From the NCBI RefSeq assembly GCF_963678635.1, contig NC_087066.1, forward strand, positions 62,176,054 through 62,240,053: 64,000 nucleotides of DNA, read 5' to 3'. Of this stretch, positions 41,561 to 52,615 are shown one piece after another (within the stretch, counting starts at the first letter, position 1; every line of letters begins with the position of its first letter). A program made the translations under genes and the position numbers. Below the pieces are notes generated by a model that was not told where the DNA came from, did not search any database, and was given only the letters and a program-made list of their open reading frames with translations. This stretch comes from Symsagittifera roscoffensis. Its lineage: Eukaryota > Xenacoelomorpha > Acoela > Convolutidae.

Positions 41561-42179
41561 ACACTCAAAGGATGCAAATATTTTCCAATATATGCGGTTT
41601 TTTTGAATTGTCATAAATTCGAAGCACTGGAAGTGCGCTACGCTAGTTCCAATTTTTTACTTGCAAATTTGTGTCTATTTGTATTTGGTGCCAGTTTAGC
41701 TGCATCGCATTGGCAAATTATTCGCATGTGTAGCTGCTTTATTTGTGGCTATTGTTAGTAAATTGTCAATGACTGGTTTCGCAGATGCTAGGGCAAGAGA
41801 CACTAAATCTCCTGGTCGTAGGATTGATTTCGCGCAGCAAACGTTTGTTTTCAAGGCATATTTTGAGCTTTTTTTATTTCACTTTTTAGAGTTACTTTTT
41901 TCTCGCTTGTGTTTGCAAAGCACAGCTTCGCCTTAGTTTTTTACTTAATATGTAAGTAAAAATGACATGTCTTAGCGTAGGGACAACACCAATTAAGATG
42001 TAAGCTCTAAATTTTTGGTTAAAGTGCTAACGCGACCACTCGGTTTTGAAAAATTATCTCCGAGAAATCTGCCTGATGTTGCAGAAAAGTCCAACAAGTT
42101 CTGCTCAATTTGAATTAATTGAGAGTCAACGAATCAAATTGTTGTCAAATGTTAAATTCATAGGTTTTGTTTTACCTGT

Positions 42180-42540
42180 TTATACTAGCGATCACCTTAG
42201 TGTGTTATTACAAACCTTCTTTTTTTTTCTAACCTAACTCGCAAGTAAAAGTTTTCATTAAAAGCGTTCACTTATTTGGAAATATAACTGTAGAATTTGA
42301 AATTGACTATCATCTGTTCTCTGCTTAATTCGTGGCTATTGTTTCGATCTTATTAAGCTTCCGTGGCCGAGTCTTTGAGACTATTAATCTCTAGGTCGCA
42401 GGTTCGAATCTCAAACATAGCAGAATTTTTGCTAATGCGAGGCTTTTTTCTACCTTTTCTTATTGCACTTTATAGGGCTGCTTTTTGTCCTGCTCTCGCT
42501 AGTGTTTTAGACTCGCAAGTGTAGTATTATTTGGTCAGTC
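42180..42540. repeat. SINE-like repeat, family A, with tRNA-like head
   Basis: It opens with GTGTGTTATTACAAACCTTC and a T tract, and contains GTGGCCGAGTCTTTGAGAC (A box) and GGTCGCAGGTTCGAATCTCA (B box) as in a tRNA-Ser/Leu. It ends with TATAGGGCTGCTTTTTGTCCTG. Similar copies lie at 43735-44095 and 47105-47420. Confidence 0.65.
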
Positions 42541-43171
42541 AACTTTTGCAAAACCTTATTCTTTGTAAAACCAAATTGTATAAAATGTTCTGTTTTTTGA
42601 CCGAGTGAGGTGGCCTAGAACTATGGTGTAGGGTGTTTTTCGGTTAATTTGACTATCTCACCTCAAAGAAATTTCGTTTGGTGAGAAATGCCAAGTTAAG
42701 ATTAAAACCCTTTATGTCGTAATTCTGATCCCAAAGAGAAATTTTAAAAAATGAGAATTGAGATAAACTATTTTTTTTTGGATTAAAGCCCTTTGTGTCG
42801 TAATTCTGATTCCAAAGAGAAATTATAAAAAAAAAGAATCGAGAAAAACTAGTTTTTTTGGTAGTCACACTTAGCGAAGTGGATAATTTAGTTTTCAACG
42901 ATGAAATATTACATTAAATTAGCTAATTATTATGTTTGAAAATATTAATTAATTTTTTTATTTGTTGTTCACAGAAAGTGGTCATGATGAAGGCAGTGTA
43001 TCAGAATCCAGAATTGTGATAGTAACCTTTTTCATTGTATTCCAGCGTTTACCTGATGCTCAGAAAGTTGTTGTTCTTTATTTTCTGTTACTAGTTTATA
43101 TCTGTCAATAACGTCGGTTATTAATTGCTATATTAGTTCTATCGTTTTGATAGCTATCTTGAATGTTTTAG

Positions 43172-43317
43172 ATGAATTGTGGAGTACAAATCTGACGTTC
43201 GGGGATGTTCTTCTCGAGCACAGAATGGATTCCTTCAGAAACTTCACAAAATCACACTTTGGGAATTCGACAGACATTGCTCAGACGGTCCTTTCACAGA
43301 ATTTTACATTCAAAACT
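43172..43317 (+). CDS. ABCA transporter, exon 3 (extracellular domain 1)
   Basis: After acceptor TTTTAG it encodes ELWSTNLTFGDVLLEHRMDS and continues to NFTFKT, ending at ACT|GTAAGA. Three N-glycosylation sequons (NLT, NFT, NST) fit a lumenal/extracellular loop. The phase fits exon 2 with no extra exon. Similarity to vertebrate ABCA1 is weak here, as is usual for this loop. Confidence 0.75.
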
Positions 43318-43464
43318 GTAAGATTTCGATTGTTACACTTGCGAGAGCAAGTTTCTTGTAATCGGGAAGTCTTTTTTTTGCGCAAGCATTTTTTCATTTA
43401 CGTCTGTTAAAAGTTGAACTTGCTTCATTACTGAAACTTTACAACTTCCAGGCTCCGTATCACT

Positions 43465-43540
43465 TGGTCTAGAGGTAACGCGGTTGCCTTTGCACCCAAA
43501 GGTCAGGGTTTGAGTCCCGGTCGGTGCTTGTTTTCCACAG
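43465..43540 (+). repeat. tRNA-like sequence, probably a SINE head
   Basis: It has TTGGTCTAGAGGTAACGCGG (A-box-like) and GGTTTGAGTCCCGG (T-arm, B box) at normal spacing. The anticodon arm pairs CCTTT with AAAGG but with a 6-base loop, and no acceptor stem closes. It is therefore not a functional tRNA gene. Confidence 0.5.
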
Positions 43541-43734
43541 AATGACTTAATTGAAAATTTCTGCCGGAAAAAACTGAATTGTCGGACTTTCTTAAATATG
43601 GATATTTTTTGTCGGTTTAATTTTCAAAGCATAGTTTTTTTCGATTAACATAGTTTTGAATATAATTGACAGTCGTCCTGTTATTCAATTTACTATTTCT
43701 GATTGCGAATATTTTTTCTAATTCCTGCTTGTTA

Positions 43735-44095
43735 ACAACAGGTAGTATTACACTTGCGATTAGCTTAGTGTATTATTACGAACCTTCTTTTTTTCTAACC
43801 TAACTCGCAAACAAAAGTGTGCTTTTAATTGAAAATTTCACTGCACTGTAGCTTCTGGGAATTGCATAGCATCGGTTCTCTGCTTTATATGTGGCTAGTG
43901 TTTGGTGCATATGAAGCTTCTGTTTCTGAGTGGTTCGTGTGTGAGACTCTTAATCTCTAGAACGTAGGTTCGAATATCAGACGTGACCAATTTTTGTTGA
44001 CTATTTCGAGGCTTATTTATAATTTTTCTTATTGTACTTTAAAGAGCTGCTTTTTGTTGTGTTCTCGCTAGTGTTTGCGGAGCGAAGCTTCGCCT
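43735..44095. repeat. SINE-like repeat, family A
   Basis: It begins ACACTTGCGATTAGCTTAGTG and runs through ACGAACCTTC, a T tract and CTAACCTAACTCGCAA. A decayed tRNA-like part follows (AACGTAGGTTCGAATATCAG), and it ends GTTTGCGGAGCGAAGCTTCG. Confidence 0.7.
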
Positions 44096-45206
44096 CTGCG
44101 TGAAAATGCATGGGATTGGGTTTTTGTATTTTTATTGTTCTCAAAAACTAACTTACCGATTTTCAAAAAAGCTGTACCAATGGGAATTACGCCTACTACC
44201 CGGAGTGGCTGCATAAATACCTAGCCGCTTTTTACCTTAAAATACTTTCTACAGCCTTTGAAAAAGCGTGTGGGTGCAATTTTTGACCCATATTTATGGA
44301 TTTTTTTTCCAATTTCTCAAAAACGACCCTCCAGGAGGTTTTAATTTCAGTCCAAAGCACTGGTTGTGGGGAAATCCCCTTAAATAAGCAGTTTAGCCCA
44401 AACTTTTCTCTACAAATGACCCTCGGAAAATTCAGTCTTTTGATTTATTGACAGTTTTTGGAACTTTTTGACTTTTCTCAAAAACTGCCGTCCCAAATCT
44501 GATATTTGGAGTTAAATTGATATAATGGTATGTAGGAAGCTCCGTTGTATGAGCGGTTCCGCACAATTTTTTTTTCTAAAAATTGACGCTCTCGAAAAAA
44601 CAAATTATGAGATAATTTGACCGTTTTTGTAATTTTGACTTATCTCTAAAACTTCCATTCAAAATCTGAGGTTTTCGGTTCAATCAAAAGAAAGCGTTGT
44701 GCGAAGCTATCTATCTGTGTAAGTGCTCACGTCTAAATTATCTAATAAAAATTTTTTTTTGACTTTTCGAAAACAACTCAATCAGATATCTAGGGTTTAC
44801 TCGAGGCAACAGGTTGTGGGAAGCCTCCGTGCATAAGATGCTACGCCCTAAATTTTGATCAAAAAAGTTATGTCTCTGGAAACTTACAAAATAAATAGAG
44901 CATTAATTAGATTTATGGTGAAGCCCAATTTTTAAATTTGTGAAATTATCTATCACATGCCGCAACAAAATCAAAATCTATCAAACAGGTGCCTCCAGCT
45001 TTAGCTGGGCCTCTAGTTTGACTTCTGCTAGAAACGTAATCTGGGTTTGAAATTGGAAGATCTGTTTGTATAATACTCAGATCAAAAATGAGTGTGGGGT
45101 GGAAAGTAAAAGGCGAAATTTTTGTTGAGATTGACAAAAATTAATATGCACAGAAAAATGAATAGGGTTAGTTCGCGATCATATACGTGATTTTCCTCTT
45201 TTTTAG
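44096..45206. other. ABCA intron 3 remainder
   Basis: AT-rich and rich in decayed repeats, with recurrent TCTCAAAAAC…AATCTGA blocks about 150-180 bp apart between 44310 and 44800. A short CTCCAGCTTTAGCTGGG palindrome occurs at about 44992 and again at about 51633. No exon is recognised. Confidence 0.5.
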
Positions 45207-45307
45207 CTGTATGATATGTACAGAGCACCAGATGCAATTGACGGAAGATCCAAGAGTGACGTTGGATTTGGGGCTATTTTGGCAGCTAAATTTATCCCTC
45301 AACTCGT
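45207..45307 (+). CDS. ABCA transporter, exon 4 (extracellular domain 1)
   Basis: Acceptor CTTTTTTAG, donor CGT|GTAAGT. In the phase set by exon 3 it encodes LYDMYRAPDAIDGRSKSDVG and ends in FIPQL plus two bases of a Val codon that exon 5 completes. A second frame is also open, so the phase match on both sides is the main support. Confidence 0.65.
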
Positions 45308-45889
45308 GTAAGTATCCTTGTTATCAGTGTTTGAAGGTTAATGAACGAAGTGCGTTTTCACTTACTGTTCCGACCGTTGAAAATGGGGAGAAACTTTGTA
45401 GTCGGATGTGTTTTTGTTTCTTTTTTCACGCAAAATTAGGAACCACGAATAATCATCGGAATAGGTCGAGTAATTTATCATATTAAAGCTCTTTCAATCG
45501 TAATTCGAACAATATTCCGAAAAGTTGTTCCAGTGTCGAGAAAAACTGGGTAAAAAATTTTGAGATTTAGCCTAATTTCGAGCTAGTAACGCGATTTAGT
45601 AATGTTCGTTATGTAAAAATTGATGGAAATTGAACAATTAAACTTCAAAAAAAAACTTGATTTTACTAAAAGTAAAACTTGTTGTGGAAGTTTTTTTTAG
45701 CACTTTAACATCGTGCAAGTTAAAAAGCAAAAATGGAAAAAAAACTCTTTCTTGGAATTGTTTTATGATTTTGGTCAGAACATTCTGTGCTATATGCACA
45801 GCAAACTTTTTTGGTAAGGCTTGAAATTTGTTCACCCTCAAATTTTAGTCTTAGCGTCTGAAACTTTAGTTTTTCAAATTTTTTTGCGC

Positions 45890-46380
45890 TTGAAGTTTTG
45901 AAGACTCGTAGTGATGATTGCTTTTTTTTGAGGAAAAATCTTAAAATTTGTTCACTCTCAAGTTGTCTTTTTTTCGCGGTTTGATTTTTGTTTTCCTTTA
46001 AAGTTTAGTTCGTTTCCTTTGTTAAAAGGAAGGCAAACTTCACTATCGAACATCAAAGGTGTATGTAAAGGTCACGAAAAACGTGATTGATATCTAACTT
46101 TGAAAGTGAATTGGTTTTTCAGCTTTTCCAGCGGGCATAAAAATCTTTACCCATTGATTCAGTTTTCTTAAACTGAGTTATTTGCATCAATAAAGCGTCA
46201 ATCAAAAGTTGTTCTTAATATTCAAAGGTTTTTCTGGCCATATATTTTTTATTTTGAATATTGAAAGTTAAAGTTTAAAAAAAAACAAGAAATTCCCTAC
46301 GTTAACAGTTTCCCTGCGTCAATTGATTTTCCAACTGACTGTTGCATAAGTTTTTTTGTTGCAGTTTTTGACAATTTTAT
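45890..46380. repeat. Dispersed intronic repeat family C
   Basis: The family is defined by AAAATTTGTTCACTCTCAA, TTTCGCGGTTTGATTTTTG, a core near AAAAGGAAGGCAAACTCCACT and CGAACAGCAAAAGTGTAAAG, CGAAAAACGTGATC, GATCCAGTTTTCTC and a 3' end near CAACTGTCTGTTGGCTAT. Further copies are at about 46655-47100, 47560-48010, 50450-50790, 53095-53490, 53500-53885 and 62380-62770. I see no coding capacity and no terminal inverted repeats. Confidence 0.75.
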
Positions 46381-47104
46381 TGCTTGTATTTTCTTTCAGA
46401 ACAAAAACAATTATTGGTTTCTCTTAAACTGATTTGATTCATTCATATACAGCAATTCGTTAGATAATAAAAGGTTATTCAGTTTTGTTGTAATTGGATT
46501 GAATTTTTTAACCTAAAATTGTAGAAACTCGCATGATTTTTAATGAGTGGCCTGAAAATTACGTTTTGATTAGCTATTTTTCTCCGTTTTTTTGTTCTCG
46601 AGTTGTTATTATAATTTTCAAAAAGGCTTAAAACTTGTTTACCCTCAAAATAAGAGTCGATGAAGGTAGTTCAGACTCTTACAAAGGTCTTGATGACTTT
46701 TTCAGGAAAAGTTTTAAAAAAATTTCTGGCTCAAATTAACTTTTTAGCGGTTCAAGTTTTGATTTTTTCTAAGTTTACATTTTTTCTTTTGTTAAAAGAT
46801 AGGCAAATTCTCTATCGAACAGCAAAAATGTAAAGCTCGCGAAATGCATGAGCGGCTTTTAAATTTGCAAATTGAATTTAATCAGGTTTCCCTGTGAAAT
46901 AAAAGTTATACTGATTGATCCAGTTTTCCCTAATTGGGTTAATTTTAACAAAGCACAACTGATAAATTTTATGAAATTCAAAGAACTTTACGGGCATATT
47001 TTTCTTTGAAGTACGAAAGTTGAAGTGTTTTCAAAAGAAAAATCAGTTTTTTACTGTTTCCTTACATGCAATGTTCTTTTCCAACTGTCAGTTGGCTATG
47101 TTTA

Positions 47105-47420
47105 CACTACGTAAGCCTAGTGTTTTGTTACGAACCTTCTTTTTTCTAACCTAACTCGCAAATGAAAGTGTTCACTTATTTACAAATTGCACTGTAGCAT
47201 TGGAAATAGCATAGCATATATTCTCTGCTTAATTTGTGACTAGTGGTTGACTAGTTTGGGAATGAGACGCTTAATCTCTTGGTCGCAGGTTCGAATCTCA
47301 GACGTAGAGGAAAATTTTGCTAGTTCGAGGCTTATTTCTACTTTTCTTATTTCACTTCATAGAGCTGCTTTTTCTCTTGTTCTCACTAGTGTTTGCGGAG
47401 CAAAGCTTCGCCTCCGTGTT
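47105..47420. repeat. SINE-like repeat, family A
   Basis: It starts ACACTACGTAAGCCTAGTG, has GGTCGCAGGTTCGAATCTCAG (B box) and ends TTTGCGGAGCAAAGCTTCGC. It directly follows the GTTGGCTATGT end of a family C copy, a junction also seen elsewhere. Confidence 0.7.
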
Positions 47421-48813
47421 AAAAGGAAGGTAAACTCCACCTATCAAACAATAAAGTGCAAAGATAACGAAAAACGTGATCAACTTCTAATTTCGAAAGT
47501 GTTTTTTTTTTTCAAATTTCTCAGCGGATTGAAAAGTTAAGGCATTTATCCAGTTTTCAAGAGTAATGAACGTGGTGAGTACTCTTATATAGGTCTTGGT
47601 GATTTTTTTCTTAGAAAAAGTCTTAAAATTTGTTCACGCTCAATTTTGATTTTTCGCGGTTTGAATTGCGGTTTCTTTTTAAGTTCAGTGCATTTCCATT
47701 GTTAAAAGGAAGGCAAATTCCTTTATCGAACAGCAAAAGTGTATAAGTCTCGAAAAACGTGATCGACTTCTAATTTCGAAAGTGGAAATTAAATATCAGA
47801 TTTCCCAGCGAAGTAAAAGTTTTACTTATTGATCTATTTTTCTCAAATTGGGGTAATTTTAACAAAAAAGTGAAAATTATAAATTGTTCTAAAAATTCAA
47901 AGAGCTTTAAACCCATCTATTTTTTTCGAAGTTCAAAAATGAAGTTTTTTGAAAAAACGAGTCAGTTTTTTTCAGTTTCCTTGCGTTCATTACACTTCCA
48001 AATTTCAGTTGGCTACCTTCTTAAATTGATATAATTTTATCAAAACTGTCAATCGAAATTTTTTCATCGCCTTATGAAAAAGGCCATAATTTTTTTACTA
48101 TTCAAAAGTTATGTGGAAGTTTTTTCAAAAGTTGAAGTGGTTATTTTTTCATTGATGCTTTTCCAATTGTGTCGGCTATGTTTTTTTTTGTATTCCAATG
48201 AATTTTTAGAGCTCTCATTTTTGCCGATTTCGTTGAATTGTAATTGCAGCTTCACTTGTGTAATCTTAATGCTCATATTCTTTGCAAATAAATGTCCATT
48301 TCTGAAATAAATATCTTCTGGATTTGCCTTTTGGTCTAAATTTTGAAAAAATATTTCTTAATTGTCCCCGTCACTTTTTGGTACTATCCCGTTGTTGTCT
48401 AATTGACTTAAACTTTTTAAAATTAGATATTACCAAATTTTGAGTATGAATGAGGTTAATTAAGTTACTTTTTCTTCAAAAAGGTGAGGTTTTTTTTCAA
48501 CTTGGTGAAAGCACTTACTGATACAGGTTGTGATTTTTTTTTGGAAAAATCTTAAAATTTGATTTAGGTAAAATTGTTTTGCAGCTTGATTTTTGATTTC
48601 TTCAATTCAACTCAGTTGGGCTAGTTTAGTAAAAACAGTGTTGATCATATAATGTTCTTTAAATTTCTAGAACTTCAACGTGATGCATTTGTTTTCTTCC
48701 AACGTTTCATTCTAAAACAACCTTTTTCCTCGAATATGAGTTAAAGACTAAGCAAGTCTATATTTCTCGGAGGAAGTAATTGCCAGTTCGGAATAGATCT
48801 GATTTGTGTTTAG

Positions 48814-49135
48814 GAAAATGGGAATCGGAGAAGGCTCCATTTCTTCTGCTTCCGAAGTCTCTCAAACTTTCGATGAGCTGGCTGAAATTCTGTCGTTTAC
48901 TTTCGCTGAACGGGCAAAACCAGTGGACGATCGGAACCAATGGAAGATGAAATTCATTACATCGCAATTATGCCCCGTGATCCTTTCGTCTTTCTGGGCG
49001 TCTTTAAAGTCAGTCTCTGCTGATCAGTACAAGACGTTGATGGAGAAACTGCTTTGTGAAGATGACCGACAAGCCGAGAGTGATTTAGCGCTCATAATTC
49101 TCTCCAGCATAAATGCGACAAAGGAAAGCAGCTCA
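48814..49135 (+). CDS. ABCA transporter, exon 5 (extracellular domain 1)
   Basis: Acceptor TGTGTTTAG. G plus the two bases left by exon 4 gives Val, and the frame continues KMGIGEG … FDELAEILSFTFAE … SQLCPVILSSFW … LLCEDDRQAESD. The end at 49135 (TCA|GTTTTA) is the only donor that gives phase 0 for exon 6, but it is a weak donor. The frame would otherwise stop at TAG 49151. Helical content and paired Cys suit the ABCA extracellular domain. Confidence 0.7.
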
Positions 49136-49802
49136 GTTTTAAGGAGCGAATAGTTCTCATTTTGCAGCGTTTTTGAATAAGCCTAAATCTGAACGAAATT
49201 ATTTTTTTTTCAAATTAGTGTCGTTTGTTCTGTGGTGTAGTAAAAGTTAGTAATTGGAAATTAGGCATATTCAACACGCATAGTTGAAAATGCCAATGGG
49301 AAAACAGTTTTTGCACAAAAAGCCTTAAAAAAAAGTAGTACATTTTTTGCAGAATTTTTGAAAAGTTTGATTCCCAAAATGGCGCCAAAACCCCAAAAAC
49401 TAACCTTGCTCCAGTAAAGTTAAATTTTCACGGATTTAATCAAGCTGAAATGACCTTATTAGCTGGAATTCAGACCAAAAATCAAAAATTTCAAACCAGT
49501 TTTTCTCGACACTGGGAATTTTTAAGTGTGATTCGAATCACTACTAAAAGGGCTTTAATATGATATAGCACTCAACCCAGTCTGATTACTTTTTGTGCTA
49601 CTTAATTTTTTTTTGGGGGGGGGAATAAAAAGAAAAAAACTAAAACGCACCTGAATACAAAATTCCTCCCCATTTTCAATAGTCGGAACCAAAATTAATT
49701 TTTTATCCATATTTTAGCAGCTTTTTAAATCAGATTTGATCATAAAATAGGTCAATTTCAGCAATCATTTGTGCTTAAAACTGAGTTCTGTGTAAATTGA
49801 AG

Positions 49803-49929
49803 ACGATGCGCAGTGCATACAGAAATGTAGGCAGGAGTTTCAGTCAGTCCAGAATGGATCTCTACTCAACATTCAGCAGTGACCTGGAAAACATCTACAA
49901 TTTGGCTGATTACCTTTTAATGCATTCCA
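49803..49929 (+). CDS. ABCA transporter, exon 6 (extracellular domain 1)
   Basis: Encodes TMRSAYRNVGRSFSQSRMDL … FSSDLENIYNLADYLLMHS. The donor CCA|GTAAGT is strong; the acceptor (ATTGAAG) has a poor pyrimidine tract. The single base left over joins GC of exon 7 to give Ser. Confidence 0.7.
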
Positions 49930-51129
49930 GTAAGTAATATTCAATATTTGGGACCTCGTCAACTTCCGATCCCTTCTCATTGCAAAGGGAGGTAGAAATT
50001 TTTCATTAAAAAATTATATGCGCCGGTTTAATTGTTCCTATTTTTTCAAGGATTTTAGAAAATTGAGGCTCCAGATTCTTGTTCTTAAATACGTACATTT
50101 TTAAAAACTAAAACAAAAAAAATGAATTGCTCAATGAATAATGAGCCTATGCTAAAAGTTGAATGATTTTTTTTGTTGATTTTGAAGTCCTCAATTTTAT
50201 GAAGACATCCTAATAACAATCTGGGCCACTTGCGGTGCTATTGGAGACTCCGCTATATTTTTAAAAACTACTTAACAGTAAAAGAAAGTGATATTTATAA
50301 ACCAGTTCCTTAATAGTTTTTTTTTCAATAAACCAGAGGAAAATCTAAAGCAGGTAGATGCGTAAGCTGTTAATTCAATGGTCAAGAAACTTATATGGGT
50401 CGTGCTGATTTTCAAAAAAATATCGAAATTTTTGTCGACCTTTTTTAAGCGTAATGAACGTAGTGGTTACTCTCATTAAGGTCTTTGTGATTTTTTGTTT
50501 TTAGGATAAAGTCTTTAAAAAATTTTCATGCTCAGTTTTGGTTTTTGCGGTTTGACTTATGATTTCTTTTTAAGTTCGTTTCATTTCCTTTGTGTAAAGG
50601 AAGGCAAACTCCACTATCGAACAGAGAAAGTGTAAAGGCCACGAGAAACGTGATCGGCTGCTAGGTGTGAAAGTGGAATTTAATTATCAGATGACGCAGC
50701 AGTATTAAATTTTTACCTATTGATCCAGTTTTCTCAAAAACTAGTGTTTTTTTTTGTTTCCTTGCGTTTATTACTAATGTAAATTGGCTGTTATTTTTTG
50801 GGTCTTTAATTAGCCCCGGTCCTGCTCAATGCCAGCTAATTGATTTTCTGAGCTCTCCCAAGGCACTATAAAGACCCTATTTCGACCAAAGTTTTTTGCG
50901 CCGCTGGCAAATTATTGATAAACAATCCAAAAAAGGATTTCGACCGAAAAAATGCGTTTTTTTTCGGCGTTGGTATTTATTGGCACCAAAGCCGCATTTA
51001 GAAAATCTTTCCGGGTCAGTCAGCCGAAAATGGATATCTCAAAATAGTACAACGGCACTTTGGATCGGTATTGGGTCGAATCCCTGAGATAATGAAGGGG
51101 TCCGCCACTCCTAAATCCGCTACTGGTTG

Positions 51130-51650
51130 CATTTACACTTGCGAAGCGAGTATATTAGTACGAACCTTGTTTTTTATCCAACGTAACTCTTTTAGGGCAC
51201 CTTTACAGTTTTAAATGGCATGTGCTTTGGCATTCGAATAGTAATAAGTTAACACAGTTGATGCATTTTTAGTTCATCAAATGAACCGAAAAAGTGACTT
51301 CTTTGAAACAACATAATAATGAAAATGCATAATTTAAACATAATAAGGTTTTGTGCTTTGCAATTTGCTACATGCAAAGTTAGTGTGGATGCCTTCAGTT
51401 TGTTATATTACAAATTATTACTCTCAAAATTGAGTCTATTTGTATTTGGTGCCACTTTTACTGAATGGCTTTGGCAATTTATTAGCATATATAGCTGCTT
51501 TTTTCGTGACTTGTGTTTTCGGTTGTTAAGCTTGCATGGCTGAGTGGATAGTGTGTGAGACTCAAAATCTCTTGATTGCAGATTACCCATTTTATCCAGC
51601 ATCAGAATAAAAAATTCCGCAAATATCAAACAGTAACTCCAGCTTTAGCT
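51130..51650. repeat. SINE-like repeat, family B
   Basis: It starts ACACTTGCGAAGCGAGTATA, has GGCACCTTTACAG, GTTAACACAGTTGATGC and AAATGAACCGAAAAAGTGA, then a tRNA-like head GCATGGCTGAGTGGATAG. It ends with CTCCAGCTTTAGCTGGG. Confidence 0.7.
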
Positions 51651-52189
51651 GGGATCTAGTTATCTTTAATCGAGACACAAATTTTTTGGTTCAACTAGTT
51701 TTTCTACATTTTCCGTTTTTTCGACTTTCATATTTTATTATGTTGGTGTTGTATCGCTCTGTTTCGCTTTTCTCCGGTAGTTGGTAATTTAGGCTTAAAA
51801 ACCTTGATTTTACTAAACGAACTAAAATTTTTAATAAATGTTCACTTTTAACTTATTATCAATTTTTCGAATACAAATGTTTTCGTTTATGCCCACTTTA
51901 CTAACTTTATACGCGTGTTATGTATAGCTCTTTTTTTACATCACACGCATAACTAATTCGATAAAAAAAATCTAGTTTTTATGAATGTGGTCGGAACGAT
52001 ATGTGTTTTTTTGAACGGCAACCGGCTGTCCGTGCTTATAATTATAATTATTCTTGAAATTCTCAATAGAATGACAAAAAAATATTAGTGATCCAGTTTT
52101 TACCAAGTGTCAATTTTTGTGTAAACAGTTGATCATAAGAATGTTTCCAATTCATTTTTTTCGGCTCATTGATTTTCTTTACACGAGCG

Positions 52190-52615
52190 TAGCCTAGTGT
52201 GAAAGTGCGATAACTTTTTTTTTCAATTTAAGTAGCAAAACAGGCTAATTTTGGTGGCACTTTTGAAGCGGTAGGTTGTATTAGCAGTTTAATGTCTAGT
52301 GCTTTGATATTTGATTTGTAATAAACTAACCCAAATGATGCTGTTTTAATACCTCAATTGAATCGAAAAAAAAGCTATTTGTTTCAGACAACAATATAAT
52401 AATTAAAATCCCATTTCGAAAATTTTCCAATTTATACCCAATTTAGTTTAATACATAACAATTTGTCTTATGCAAAGTTAATGTGGTTGCCTTTAGTTTA
52501 TTACATTCCAAATTACTACTTGCAAAATTTGAGTTTTGTGCGTTTTATAGAACCTGATCTTTGCCGCTTTCTCGCTCGTGCTTCCGAAGCTACAGCTTCG
52601 CCTCTGGTAAAATTT
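52190..52615. repeat. SINE-like repeat, family B
   Basis: It starts CGAGCGTAGCCTAGTGTGA, shares TTTTGGTGGCACTTTTGAAG and ATGTGGTTGCCTTTAGTTT with other copies, and ends GAAGCTACAGCTTCGCCTC, a perfect short palindrome. Confidence 0.65.

Noticed and set aside
42975-42996. Possible 22-bp microexon of the ABCA gene after TTCACAG
   Set aside because: Exons 2 and 3 already join in phase without it, so it is unnecessary.
43465-43540. Functional tRNA gene
   Set aside because: The acceptor stem does not close and the anticodon loop is irregular, so it is better read as a SINE head.
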